DNA from: an uncultured Collinsella sp.
Lineage (GTDB): Bacteria; Actinomycetota; Coriobacteriia; Coriobacteriales; Coriobacteriaceae
Direction of reading: 5' to 3'
Length of the DNA stretch: 21,722 nt
Assembly (NCBI GenBank): GCA_934621885.1
Contig: CAKTUH010000012.1
Location: forward strand, 1 to 21,722
Of this stretch, positions 7,600-14,608 are shown one piece after another. Made by a program: the position numbers and the translations under genes. Below the pieces are notes generated by a model. That model saw nothing but the letters and a program-made list of their open reading frames with translations. It was not told where the DNA came from and ran no database searches. Every line of letters starts with the position of its first letter. Positions within the stretch are counted from its first letter, which is position 1.

Positions 7600-7652
7600 G
7601 GGCGCAGCCCCTTCCTACAAGGCGCGTAAATGCGAGTTATAGCAACCAAGCC

Positions 7653-7681
7653 ATGATACCCCAGTGCTCGGCGCGCCCCAA
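7653..7681 (-). promoter_or_regulatory. Candidate tmk operon promoter
   Basis: On the minus strand TTGGGG (7676-7681) and TATCAT (7653-7658) are separated by 17 nt, giving a leader of about 45 nt before the tmk ATG. Confidence 0.45.
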
Positions 7682-7700
7682 ATCCCACCTAGTAGCCTCC

Positions 7701-7771
7701 TAAGTTGCGGTGAAATAGGGACTGGTTACAGCCCTGAGGCCGCCAAACACTCCCTATTTCACCGCAACTTA
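7701..7771. repeat. Palindromic element with 21-bp perfect stem between divergent genes
   Basis: Bases 7701-7721 pair perfectly with 7751-7771 around a 29-nt loop. The arms carry GTTGCGGTGAAATAGGGA. No U-tract follows on either strand. It separates the tmk and zinc-ribbon promoters. It may be an intergenic repeat or a transcriptional barrier. Confidence 0.75.
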
Positions 7772-7796
7772 TGATGGGGAGTTTTGGGGCGCTGGG

Positions 7797-7802
7797 TATA
7801 AT
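7797..7802 (+). promoter_or_regulatory. -10 element for the zinc-ribbon gene
   Basis: A perfect TATAAT lies 38 nt before the ATG at 7840. No convincing -35 box is visible at the normal distance. Confidence 0.5.
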
Positions 7803-7839
7803 CGTCGTATTGCATTGAAATGTGGCGAAAGGAGTGGCA

Positions 7840-8823
7840 ATGTCTCGGTATTGCGCCTCGTGCGGCAAGCTTCTTGCAGATGATGCCAAGTTCTGCACCT
7901 CGTGCGGTGCACCCGTTGAGCAAGCAGCCGCGAGCGATAGCCAGCCCGCTTTTGAGCAGACCGGCGCCCTCGATACGTCGCAAACCAAATCAAACGATCC
8001 TCTCGTCTATCGCCCCGACCCCGCCGCCGGCCCCGCGGCGGTCGAAACGACGCAGCGCATCCCTGTCGCGGGCGGCTCGCCCCAGCAGCAGCCGGCTTCC
8101 GCGTATACGCCCGCCTCGCTACAGGCCCCCGCTCCCAAAAAGAGCGGCACCGGGCCGCTCATCGCCGTTATCGTTGTGCTGGTGGCGATCATCATCGCCC
8201 TGGTCATCTTCTTTGTGATCAAGCCGTTCGACAACGCCGCCACGCAGACGGCTGCCGAGGTAACCAAGCTGCACCACGATGACGATGCCGATGTCCTAAA
8301 GCCCTTCGGCGATCCCAACAGCCTGTACGACGATGATGACGATGACGACGAGGATGACGGCGAAGCGACGCTCTCCGAGCAAAACCTCTACCGCCGGCTG
8401 AGTGAATACTACGACCTGCTCGAAGATCTCGACAGCCAGGTCCGCGCCTGCGCACAGAACTTCAACGGCAGCTATCTGGAAGAGGATCGAACCACCCGTC
8501 AAAATCTCGCCGACGTCGCCGAGCGCACGGAGGACACCATCGAGCAGTATTACGACATCGTCGAGGACCTGGACGTCCCGACGAGCTCCAAGAACTACAG
8601 CTCCTGGAAGGACATCATCGCCCTGTACGACGACCTGGATCACCGCATTGACGCAATCTGTGATGCCTGGGAGATCAGCCTGAAATACGCCAAGCCTGCG
8701 GACCACAAGAATGAGATCGTGGCGCCGCTGTCGCGCGACAACGTGGCGGGCACCAATGATAATAAGTACCGCCTAGACTTTGAGGAGCGCTATCCCGGTG
8801 CCAAGCCTGTCGAGGTGAACTAG
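7840..8823 (+). CDS. Zinc-ribbon, single-pass membrane protein with acidic linker
   Basis: The 327-residue protein has no function I can name. It starts with a double-CxxC zinc ribbon (Cys5, 8, 19, 22). A Pro/Ala/Gln-rich linker follows, then one strong transmembrane helix (about 107-128). After the helix comes an aspartate run (164-173, in the context LYDDDDDDDED) and a helical, acidic domain (about 177-300) without recognisable motifs. By the positive-inside rule (KK before the helix) the zinc ribbon should be cytoplasmic and the acidic domain outside. The ATG at 7840 follows GGAG by 5 nt; an earlier in-frame start at 7822 lacks that site. It stands alone between a TATAAT element and a terminator. 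Similar zinc-ribbon-plus-TM proteins are common in Gram-positives and mostly uncharacterised. Confidence 0.8.
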   Translation: MSRYCASCGKLLADDAKFCTSCGAPVEQAAASDSQPAFEQTGALDTSQTKSNDPLVYRPDPAAGPAAVETTQRIPVAGGSPQQQPASAYTPASLQAPAPKKSGTGPLIAVIVVLVAIIIALVIFFVIKPFDNAATQTAAEVTKLHHDDDADVLKPFGDPNSLYDDDDDDDEDDGEATLSEQNLYRRLSEYYDLLEDLDSQVRACAQNFNGSYLEEDRTTRQNLADVAERTEDTIEQYYDIVEDLDVPTSSKNYSSWKDIIALYDDLDHRIDAICDAWEISLKYAKPADHKNEIVAPLSRDNVAGTNDNKYRLDFEERYPGAKPVEVN

Positions 8824-8841
8824 CGCTTTGTCGTTCCCGAG

Positions 8842-8899
8842 CCGGCAGTTAGGGACGTTCCTAAACTGCCGGCAGAAAAGGAACGTCCCTAACTGCCGG
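8842..8899. repeat. Palindromic element with 21-bp perfect stem downstream of the zinc-ribbon gene
   Basis: Bases 8842-8862 pair perfectly with 8879-8899 around a 16-nt loop. The loop itself contains the palindrome CTGCCGGCAG, which can pair with either arm. The arms carry GTTAGGGACGT, also found at 1691-1701. Confidence 0.75.
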
Positions 8900-8901
8900 A
8901 T

Positions 8902-8941
8902 AAAAAACGAGCGAGGATCATGGGACCCTCGCTCGTTTTTT
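8902..8941. terminator. Bidirectional terminator between convergent genes
   Basis: A stem of CGAGCGAGG (8908-8916) with CCTCGCTCG (8927-8935) is flanked by six A and six T, giving a U-tract in both directions. It serves the plus-strand zinc-ribbon gene and the minus-strand topA. Confidence 0.92.
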
Positions 8942-8963
8942 GGGCATTGTTTCGACTGCGCCG

Positions 8964-11561
8964 TTACTTGTCGGCGGCTGCTTTCTTGGCAGTCGACTTC
9001 TTCGCGGTCGTCTTCTTGGCGGCAGTGGCTTTCTTAGCCGTCGTCTTCTTGGCCTCCGTCGAAGTCTTCTTGGCCGTACTCGTCTTGGTCGCAGTCCTGC
9101 GGCCGCGGGCGGGCTTCTTTTCCTTGGTCGGGCAGTCCATGTTGACGCAGATGCGCCACGGGCCGCGCGCCGTGTTGACCACCACGATGGGGGCGCCGCA
9201 CTCGGGGCAGGTCTCGCCCGTCGCCTCGAGCTTGCCGCGCGCCGGCAGCGGATAGCTCACGCCGCAGTCGTCGTAGTTGGTGCAGCGGATAAAGCGCTTG
9301 CCGCTCTTTTCGCTCTTGTGCGCGATCAGGTCGCCATGGCGTCCGGCCTCGGCGCACACCTTGCACTCGCCCACCTTAAGGTCGGGCTCGTAGTTGGTGG
9401 GACACGTGGGGTTCACGCAGATCTCGAAGGCCTTCTGGCGGAACGGCTGACACTTGATGCGCGGCGCGCCGCACTCGGGGCACACGGCCGCCTCGCCCTC
9501 GAGCGGGCTCACCTTGACGCCGCTCGGCACCGGATAGGTCACGTCGCAGTCGGGCCAGCCCATGCAGCCAATGAAGCTGCCGCGGGTCTTGGCGCTCGTC
9601 TTCATAACCAGATCCTTGCCGCACTTGGGGCAGGCGCCCACGCGCGCATCAGCCGTGACGGCGTCGCTGATGGCGTCGCCGAGCTCCTGCGTATGCTTGA
9701 GCAGCTCGTCGAGCACACCGGCCAGCAGCGCACGCGAGTGCGTCACGACATGCTCTTCGGTGTCCTCGCCGCGCTCGACGCGAGTCATGTCGCCGTCGAG
9801 CTCGCTGGTCATATCGGGGCTCGTGATGCGCGGGGCAAACTGCGTCAGCGCGTCGATGATGGCGATACCCAGCTGGCTCGGCTCCACGGGATCGTTTTTG
9901 AGGTAGCGCACGGCATACAGGCGCTCGATGATGCTCGCGCGCGTGGACTTGGTGCCCAGGCCGCGCTTTTCCATCTCCTGCACGAGCTTGCCCTGGCTGT
10001 AGCGCGCGGGCGGCTCGGTCTGCTTGGCCTCGAGCTTAATGTCGAACACGTCGACCGTATCGCCCTGCTCCAGCGGCGGCATCTGCTCGTCGCGCTTAAG
10101 GCCGTACGGATAGGCCTCGCGGAAGCCCGGGGTCACGAGCACGTCGCCCGAAGCCACGAACGGCTCGCCGTTCACATCGAGCTCGAGCTTGGTGTTCTCG
10201 ATGGTCGCGGGACCCATGAGCGTCGCCAGGAAGCGGCGGGCGATGAGGTCGTAAAGCTTGCGCTGGCCGCCGTCGAGCGTGGACGGATCGCCCTCGCCTG
10301 TGGGATAGATCGGCGGGTGGTCGGTGGTCTCGACCTTGCCGCGGGTGGGCTTCATGGGGCCGGCGAGCACCTTTTTGCACACGGGCGCGAGCGCCGGGTT
10401 GATCTTTGCCAGATCGCTCACCACGGCGCCCAGGTCGAGCGTCGCGGGGTACACGGTGTTGTCGACACGCGGGTAGCTGATGAGGCCGGCCATATAGAGG
10501 GACTCGGCGATGCGCATCGTACGCGCAGGCGAGATGCCCTCGGCCGCGGCGGCAGCCTGCAGCGAGGTCGTCGCAAACGGGGTGGGCGGCTGTTGCTTGC
10601 GCGAGCGTTTGGTCACCGCGGCGACGGTTGCCGTCGTGGCGCCGTCGACGTGGCCGTACGCCGTCTCGGCAGCGTCTTTGTCGGTAAAGCGCGCCGTCTT
10701 GTGCGCAATCTTAAAGCGATCGTCCTCGGCAGCACCCTGCGCGGCACCCATGCCGCGGATCTGCCAATAGTCCTCGGGCACAAACGCCATGCGCTCGCGC
10801 TCGCGCTCGACCACCAGGGCGAGCGTCGGCGTCTGCACGCGACCGGCGGAGCGCACGTTGCCAAAGCCGCCGAACTTGGCGAGCGTCAGATAGCGCGTGA
10901 GCACCGCGCCCCAGATGAGGTCGATGTGCTGACGGCTCTCGCCGGCGTCGGCCAGGTTCTGGTCGAGCGAGACGAGGTTATCGAAGGCATGCGTGATCTC
11001 GGCCTTGGTAAACGAAGAGTACTGGGCGCGGGCGACCGGCAAGTCGGGCGCAACCTCACGCACCTTGTTGAGGGCGTCCGAACCAATCAGCTCGCCCTCG
11101 CGATCGAAGTCCGTGGCGATGATGACGCTGTCGGACTTTTTAGCGAGGTTCTTGAGCGAACGAATGAGCTCCTTCTCGGCCGGTAGCTTAATGACGGGCG
11201 CCCAGGTGAGGTAAGGCAGGCTCTCGAGCTTCCAGCCCTTGATGGAAATGCCATCGGCAAGGAACGGCTTGCGCTTGGTGTCGTACGGCGGGCGGGCCAG
11301 GCCATCGGGCATATCGGCCGGCAGCATCTCGCCGTCCTCGGTCACCGAATACCAACCCAGCTTTTTATCGAACAGCACGCTGTCGCAAAAATCGGGCGCC
11401 AGGATGTGACCGGCAAGGCCGATAGTCACGCACTCCTCGCCCTTCCACTCAAAACGGTAGATGGCGGTGTTGTACACCTTGTCCTTTTTGGGTTTGCCCG
11501 TGGACAGACGCTCGGCGATCTGACGCGCGGCGTCGTTTTTCTCGGCGATGATGAGCTTCAA
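8964..11561 (-). CDS. topA: DNA topoisomerase I, archaeal type, with four zinc ribbons and a Lys-rich tail
   Basis: The 865-residue type IA topoisomerase relaxes negatively supercoiled DNA through a covalent tyrosine link. The Toprim domain has Glu7 and the acidic triad in ATDFDREGE (Asp151, Asp153, Glu157). SAGRVQTPTL follows at 238-247. The catalytic Tyr363 lies in GLISYPRVDNTVYP, where ordinary bacterial TopA has GLITYPRTDS. This form, and the ADAGESRQHIDLIWG segment, resemble archaeal enzymes. Four C4 zinc ribbons follow (644-672, 694-720, 733-766, 785-810), then a tail of AKKTTAKK-type repeats (about 817-865) like histone H1. The start is a TTG at 11561 with AGGAG 6 nt upstream. hypB ends 54 nt upstream on the same strand without a visible terminator, so read-through from the tat-hyp genes is likely. 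Confidence 0.93.
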   Translation of the reverse strand: MKLIIAEKNDAARQIAERLSTGKPKKDKVYNTAIYRFEWKGEECVTIGLAGHILAPDFCDSVLFDKKLGWYSVTEDGEMLPADMPDGLARPPYDTKRKPFLADGISIKGWKLESLPYLTWAPVIKLPAEKELIRSLKNLAKKSDSVIIATDFDREGELIGSDALNKVREVAPDLPVARAQYSSFTKAEITHAFDNLVSLDQNLADAGESRQHIDLIWGAVLTRYLTLAKFGGFGNVRSAGRVQTPTLALVVERERERMAFVPEDYWQIRGMGAAQGAAEDDRFKIAHKTARFTDKDAAETAYGHVDGATTATVAAVTKRSRKQQPPTPFATTSLQAAAAAEGISPARTMRIAESLYMAGLISYPRVDNTVYPATLDLGAVVSDLAKINPALAPVCKKVLAGPMKPTRGKVETTDHPPIYPTGEGDPSTLDGGQRKLYDLIARRFLATLMGPATIENTKLELDVNGEPFVASGDVLVTPGFREAYPYGLKRDEQMPPLEQGDTVDVFDIKLEAKQTEPPARYSQGKLVQEMEKRGLGTKSTRASIIERLYAVRYLKNDPVEPSQLGIAIIDALTQFAPRITSPDMTSELDGDMTRVERGEDTEEHVVTHSRALLAGVLDELLKHTQELGDAISDAVTADARVGACPKCGKDLVMKTSAKTRGSFIGCMGWPDCDVTYPVPSGVKVSPLEGEAAVCPECGAPRIKCQPFRQKAFEICVNPTCPTNYEPDLKVGECKVCAEAGRHGDLIAHKSEKSGKRFIRCTNYDDCGVSYPLPARGKLEATGETCPECGAPIVVVNTARGPWRICVNMDCPTKEKKPARGRRTATKTSTAKKTSTEAKKTTAKKATAAKKTTAKKSTAKKAAADK

Positions 11562-11615
11562 AAGAGGCTCCTATCTCGTATCTCTGCGGCTACGCCCGCC
11601 CGTATGGCGGCCGAC

Positions 11616-12299
11616 TTACGCCCTTGCTTGCTCAATCTGCCCGATGAGCCAATCGCACCAGGCATCCATGCCCTCGCCCTTGCGCGCGCTCACGGCAAAC
11701 CGCGGCGCCTGCGGATTGAGGTCATCGAGTGTCTTAGTATACCTATCCATGTCAAAATCGAAAGCCGGGGCCACGTCGACCTTGTTGAGCAGCTGCGCGC
11801 CGGCGTGCTGGAAGATGCCCGGATACTTGATGGGCTTGTCGTCGCCCTCGGGCACCGAGAGAATCATGATGGACAGGTTCTCGCCCAGGTCAAAGTCGAC
11901 CGGGCAGACCAGGTTACCCACGTTTTCGATAAAGATGACGTCGATGTTCTCCAGACCGACGGCCTGGTCGAACGCATCGACAGCCTCCATGATCATGTTG
12001 CCCTCGAGGTGGCACAGACCGCCCGTGTTGATCTGGATGGCGGGCATGCCGGCTTCCTTCATGGTGATGGCGTCGACATCCGAGGCGATATCGCCCTCGA
12101 TGACGGCACAGCGTAGGCCGGCCTTGTCACGCAGGCGCTCGTTGGTGCCCAGAATCGTGGTGGTCTTGCCCGAGCCGGGGCTCGACAGCACGTTGATCAC
12201 ATAGGTGTTTGTCTCTGCGAATCGCTGACGCAACTGATCTGCCAGGCGCTCATTGCGCGACAGAATCGGCGACGCGATATCAATCGTTTTCTCGGCCAT
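11616..12299 (-). CDS. hypB: Hydrogenase nickel incorporation GTPase HypB
   Basis: The 227-residue SIMIBI GTPase works with HypA to deliver nickel during [NiFe]-hydrogenase or urease maturation. The P-loop SSPGSGKT is at 39-46. The metal-binding Cys-His pair is in GLCHLEG (Cys96, His97), the second cysteine in NVGNLVCP (Cys132), and the guanine-specificity motif is NKVD (172-175). There is no N-terminal CxxCGC motif and no His-rich stretch, so it is the compact form with only the G-domain metal site. AAGGAG lies 8 nt before the ATG. hypA ends 55 nt upstream. No hydrogenase structural gene or hypC-F is in this window. Confidence 0.95.
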   Translation of the reverse strand: MAEKTIDIASPILSRNERLADQLRQRFAETNTYVINVLSSPGSGKTTTILGTNERLRDKAGLRCAVIEGDIASDVDAITMKEAGMPAIQINTGGLCHLEGNMIMEAVDAFDQAVGLENIDVIFIENVGNLVCPVDFDLGENLSIMILSVPEGDDKPIKYPGIFQHAGAQLLNKVDVAPAFDFDMDRYTKTLDDLNPQAPRFAVSARKGEGMDAWCDWLIGQIEQARA

Positions 12300-12354
12300 A
12301 TTCGGCGCTCCTTAACTTCTAACAGTTATACCCCGTTCCCAGGTGGCTGGCGGG

Positions 12355-12711
12355 CTAATCGTCGGGGGTTTCGATTTCGATACTGGCGATGTCGAGCTCG
12401 CGACCGTGCAGCAGGCGCACGTTGGCGCCGCCACATTGGGGACAGCGGCAATGAAAACGGTCGTGATCGAAAACCTCGCCGCAGTCCAGACACTCGCTTT
12501 GTGGATGGACCTCCTCCACGGCAAGCTCGCAGCCGCGCGTGAGCGGGTCCTCGTCGCGAAACGTCTCCCACGCAAAGTCGAGCGCCTCGCGCACGACCTC
12601 GGTCATATCCCCGATACGCAGCGTTACCAAAACGGCGCGCGAGGCCCCCGCCCCACGCGCCGCGCGAATCACTGTATCGAGTATGCCGTTGACAATGCCA
12701 ACCTCGTGCAT
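12355..12711 (-). CDS. hypA: Hydrogenase maturation nickel metallochaperone HypA
   Basis: The 118-residue protein begins MHE, where His2 is part of the nickel site. It carries the structural zinc motif as Cys74-x2-Cys77 and Cys90-x2-Cys93, with an additional Cys88. It hands nickel to HypB or the target enzyme. Its ATG is 6 nt after the tatC stop, and its ribosome site GAGGAG lies within the last codons of tatC, so translation is likely coupled. Length is typical of the family. Confidence 0.95.
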   Translation of the reverse strand: MHEVGIVNGILDTVIRAARGAGASRAVLVTLRIGDMTEVVREALDFAWETFRDEDPLTRGCELAVEEVHPQSECLDCGEVFDHDRFHCRCPQCGGANVRLLHGRELDIASIEIETPDD

Positions 12712-12717
12712 ACCGAT

Positions 12718-13509
12718 TTACTCCTCATCGTCCTCGTCGTCCGAGAACAGGTCCAGACGGCTCACGAACAGGCCCTCCTTGCCCTCGCGCGCGGTAATGA
12801 CCACGCGGGCGATGGCGAGCGAAATCTCGTAGAGCGAAAGCAGGGCGCCATACATGAGGCCCAGGGTGACGGGCGAGCCGTCGGGCGTGATCACAGCCGA
12901 ACCCACGAGCAGGCCAACGTATACGTAACGCCAGGCGCTGCGGAAAGCCGCGTAGGACACGAAATGGAAGACGGACAGGTAGAAGATGATGAGCGGCAGC
13001 TCAAACGCCACACCAAAGCCGATCATAAAGAGCAGCTCCATGTTGACGTAGTCCTCCAGATTGGGCCACGCCGTAGCGACGGCCGAGGTCTCGTTGATGA
13101 GCCACTCAAAGCCTGCCGGGATAATGATGAAGTAGCAGAAGATGGCACCCAGGAAAAACAGCACCGTCGAGGCGAGCACCGTGGGCACGACCCACTTGCG
13201 CTCGTTGGGGCGCAGTGCCGGCAGGAAAAACGCCAGGATCTGCCAGATGATCATGGGCGTGCACATGACCACGGCCATCTTGATGGCAAGCGAGAAGCGC
13301 AGGCCAAAGCCGCCGAGCGTGGTGGTGATGTAGAACTTACCGTCCGGAACAAAGGAGCGGATGGGGTCTTTCAGAATGTCGAGCACCACGGGCGTGGCGA
13401 AATACAGCACGATAGCGGCGGCAAACACCGACACGACCACGATGGTCAGGCGACGACGGAGCTCTCCCAGGTGATCGAAGAGCGGCATGCGCGCAGGTCC
13501 GATAGGCAT
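12718..13509 (-). CDS. tatC: Sec-independent protein translocase TatC
   Basis: The 263-residue polytopic membrane protein binds twin-arginine signal peptides and forms the core of the Tat exporter of folded proteins. The N-terminus has the conserved FDHLGELRRR and a later cytoplasmic loop has FGVAFELPL. About six hydrophobic helices are visible. A very acidic C-terminus (SDDEDDEE) follows. The ATG shares one base with the tatA stop (TAATG), so the two are translationally coupled. ATG at codon 8 is an alternative start. Confidence 0.95.
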   Translation of the reverse strand: MPIGPARMPLFDHLGELRRRLTIVVVSVFAAAIVLYFATPVVLDILKDPIRSFVPDGKFYITTTLGGFGLRFSLAIKMAVVMCTPMIIWQILAFFLPALRPNERKWVVPTVLASTVLFFLGAIFCYFIIIPAGFEWLINETSAVATAWPNLEDYVNMELLFMIGFGVAFELPLIIFYLSVFHFVSYAAFRSAWRYVYVGLLVGSAVITPDGSPVTLGLMYGALLSLYEISLAIARVVITAREGKEGLFVSRLDLFSDDEDDEE

Positions 13510-14090
13510 TACTCATCGCCTCCCTTCGGGGCGTCGGCGGCAGTGGCGTCGTCCTCGGCTTCGAGCTCGCGGGCGAGCTGGTCGACGACGGCCTTGCGCT
13601 TGCGGGGACGACGGGCATAGAGATCGGCCGTTGTGGGCTCTGCCGGCTCGGGCTCGGGCTCCGACTCTGCAGCGGAAGCGGACTCGGCGGCGGCATCGGC
13701 GGACCCGGCAGCGGCATCGGCCTCCGTCTCCTCGGCAGCATTCTCGCCCTCAACGGCACCCTCGCTTGCGGCCTTCTCGGCAGCAAGACGGGCGCGACGC
13801 TCGGCAAAGGTCTCCTTCTTGGCGGGCGCTGCCGTCTCGGCAGCATCCTCGTCCGCATCGGAATCGTCATCGACAGCAGCCTTCTTGGGCTTGACCGGGG
13901 CCGACGCGGCCTCGCTTACCGGATCGATGATCTCGGACTGAACAACAGCCGTCATTTTTTCCTGCGTCTCGCGGAACTGACGGATAGCACGGCCGATCGT
14001 GCGGCCCATCTGCGGGAGCTTATCCGGGCCAAACAGCAAAAAGCCGAAGACCACGATGATCGCGAGCTCACCCTCTCCAATACCAAACAC
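13509..14090 (-). CDS. tatA: Twin-arginine translocase subunit TatA (TatA/TatB family), long acidic tail
   Basis: The 193-residue protein has one N-terminal membrane helix (ELAIIVVFGFLLFG), the FGPDKLP hinge and an amphipathic helix (MGRTIGRAIRQFRE), the plan of TatA/TatB. The FG pair at the hinge favours TatA. From about residue 55 it is a low-complexity Ala/Glu/Lys/Pro-rich tail, well beyond the usual 60-90-residue TatA and nearer TatB length. The start is the GTG at 14090 because GGAGG lies 5 nt upstream. An upstream ATG at 14135 lacks a site. No second TatA/B gene is present, so the system may be a minimal TatAC. It overlaps tatC by one base. Confidence 0.88.
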   Translation of the reverse strand: MFGIGEGELAIIVVFGFLLFGPDKLPQMGRTIGRAIRQFRETQEKMTAVVQSEIIDPVSEAASAPVKPKKAAVDDDSDADEDAAETAAPAKKETFAERRARLAAEKAASEGAVEGENAAEETEADAAAGSADAAAESASAAESEPEPEPAEPTTADLYARRPRKRKAVVDQLARELEAEDDATAADAPKGGDE

Positions 14091-14165
14091 ACATACCTCC
14101 AAGGCTCGATGTGAGTCGAGCCCGCACCGCGCCATTCGGCCGGAACTCGTCTATTCATTCGGTCA

Positions 14166-14171
14166 AGTATA
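14166..14171 (-). promoter_or_regulatory. Candidate -10 of the tat-hyp-topA operon
   Basis: On the minus strand TATACT lies about 75 nt before the tatA GTG. A hairpin (CGGACG with CGTCCG, 14177-14194) sits where the -35 would be, so the -35 is unclear. Confidence 0.3.
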
Positions 14172-14242
14172 GCGCCCGGACGCCAAAACGTCCGAGCGCA
14201 TCACAAACATATGCCAAACGGCACACCCTTTTGGGGCAGAGA

Positions 14243-14557
14243 TTATGCAGCGGTGATCGAAATCTCCTGGTCGACACCCAACAGCTGAACCACGCGCATC
14301 ACCGGGGGCTGCACATTGGCGCAGCTAAAGCGTTTGCCGTGATCGACCGCGTGGTGCGCGGCGCCCACGAGCACGCCAATGCCCGTCGAATCGATGTAGC
14401 TCACCTGGGCAAAATCGAGCTCAACAGCCTCAGTGGGCTGCTCGAGCGCCAGGTCGATGGCATTGCGCAGGCTATCGGCGTTAGAGATATCGATCTCGCC
14501 GGTTACCTTAATAGTGTAGAGCTCTGGCGTGGGGTTGGTGGAAATACCCAAATCCAT
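14243..14557 (-). CDS. STAS-domain anti-sigma factor antagonist
   Basis: The 104-residue single-domain protein matches the SpoIIAA/RsbV family: IKVTGEIDISNA, then VELDFAQVSYIDSTGIGVLVGA. Ser57 in the DSTG motif is the expected phosphorylation site that switches binding to an anti-sigma kinase. No RsbW/SpoIIAB kinase, PP2C phosphatase or sigma gene is in the window, so its partner is elsewhere. AAAGGAG lies 7 nt before the ATG. It follows the aminotransferase by 51 nt on the same strand and may be co-transcribed with it. Confidence 0.9.
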   Translation of the reverse strand: MDLGISTNPTPELYTIKVTGEIDISNADSLRNAIDLALEQPTEAVELDFAQVSYIDSTGIGVLVGAAHHAVDHGKRFSCANVQPPVMRVVQLLGVDQEISITAA

Positions 14558-14608
14558 GTATACGCTCCTTTACGTATCGAAAGTGCGGATAGTACGGGAA
14601 GCCGCGCG

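Noticed and set aside
8940..11186. A 748-codon open frame on the plus strand opposite topA
   Set aside because: It is antisense to a gene with complete catalytic motifs. Long antisense frames are expected from the strong GC bias at third codon positions, and the translation has no recognisable domain.
14177..14194. Hairpin CGGACG/CGTCCG between STAS and tatA as a terminator
   Set aside because: The stem is only 6 bp and no U-tract follows on the minus strand.
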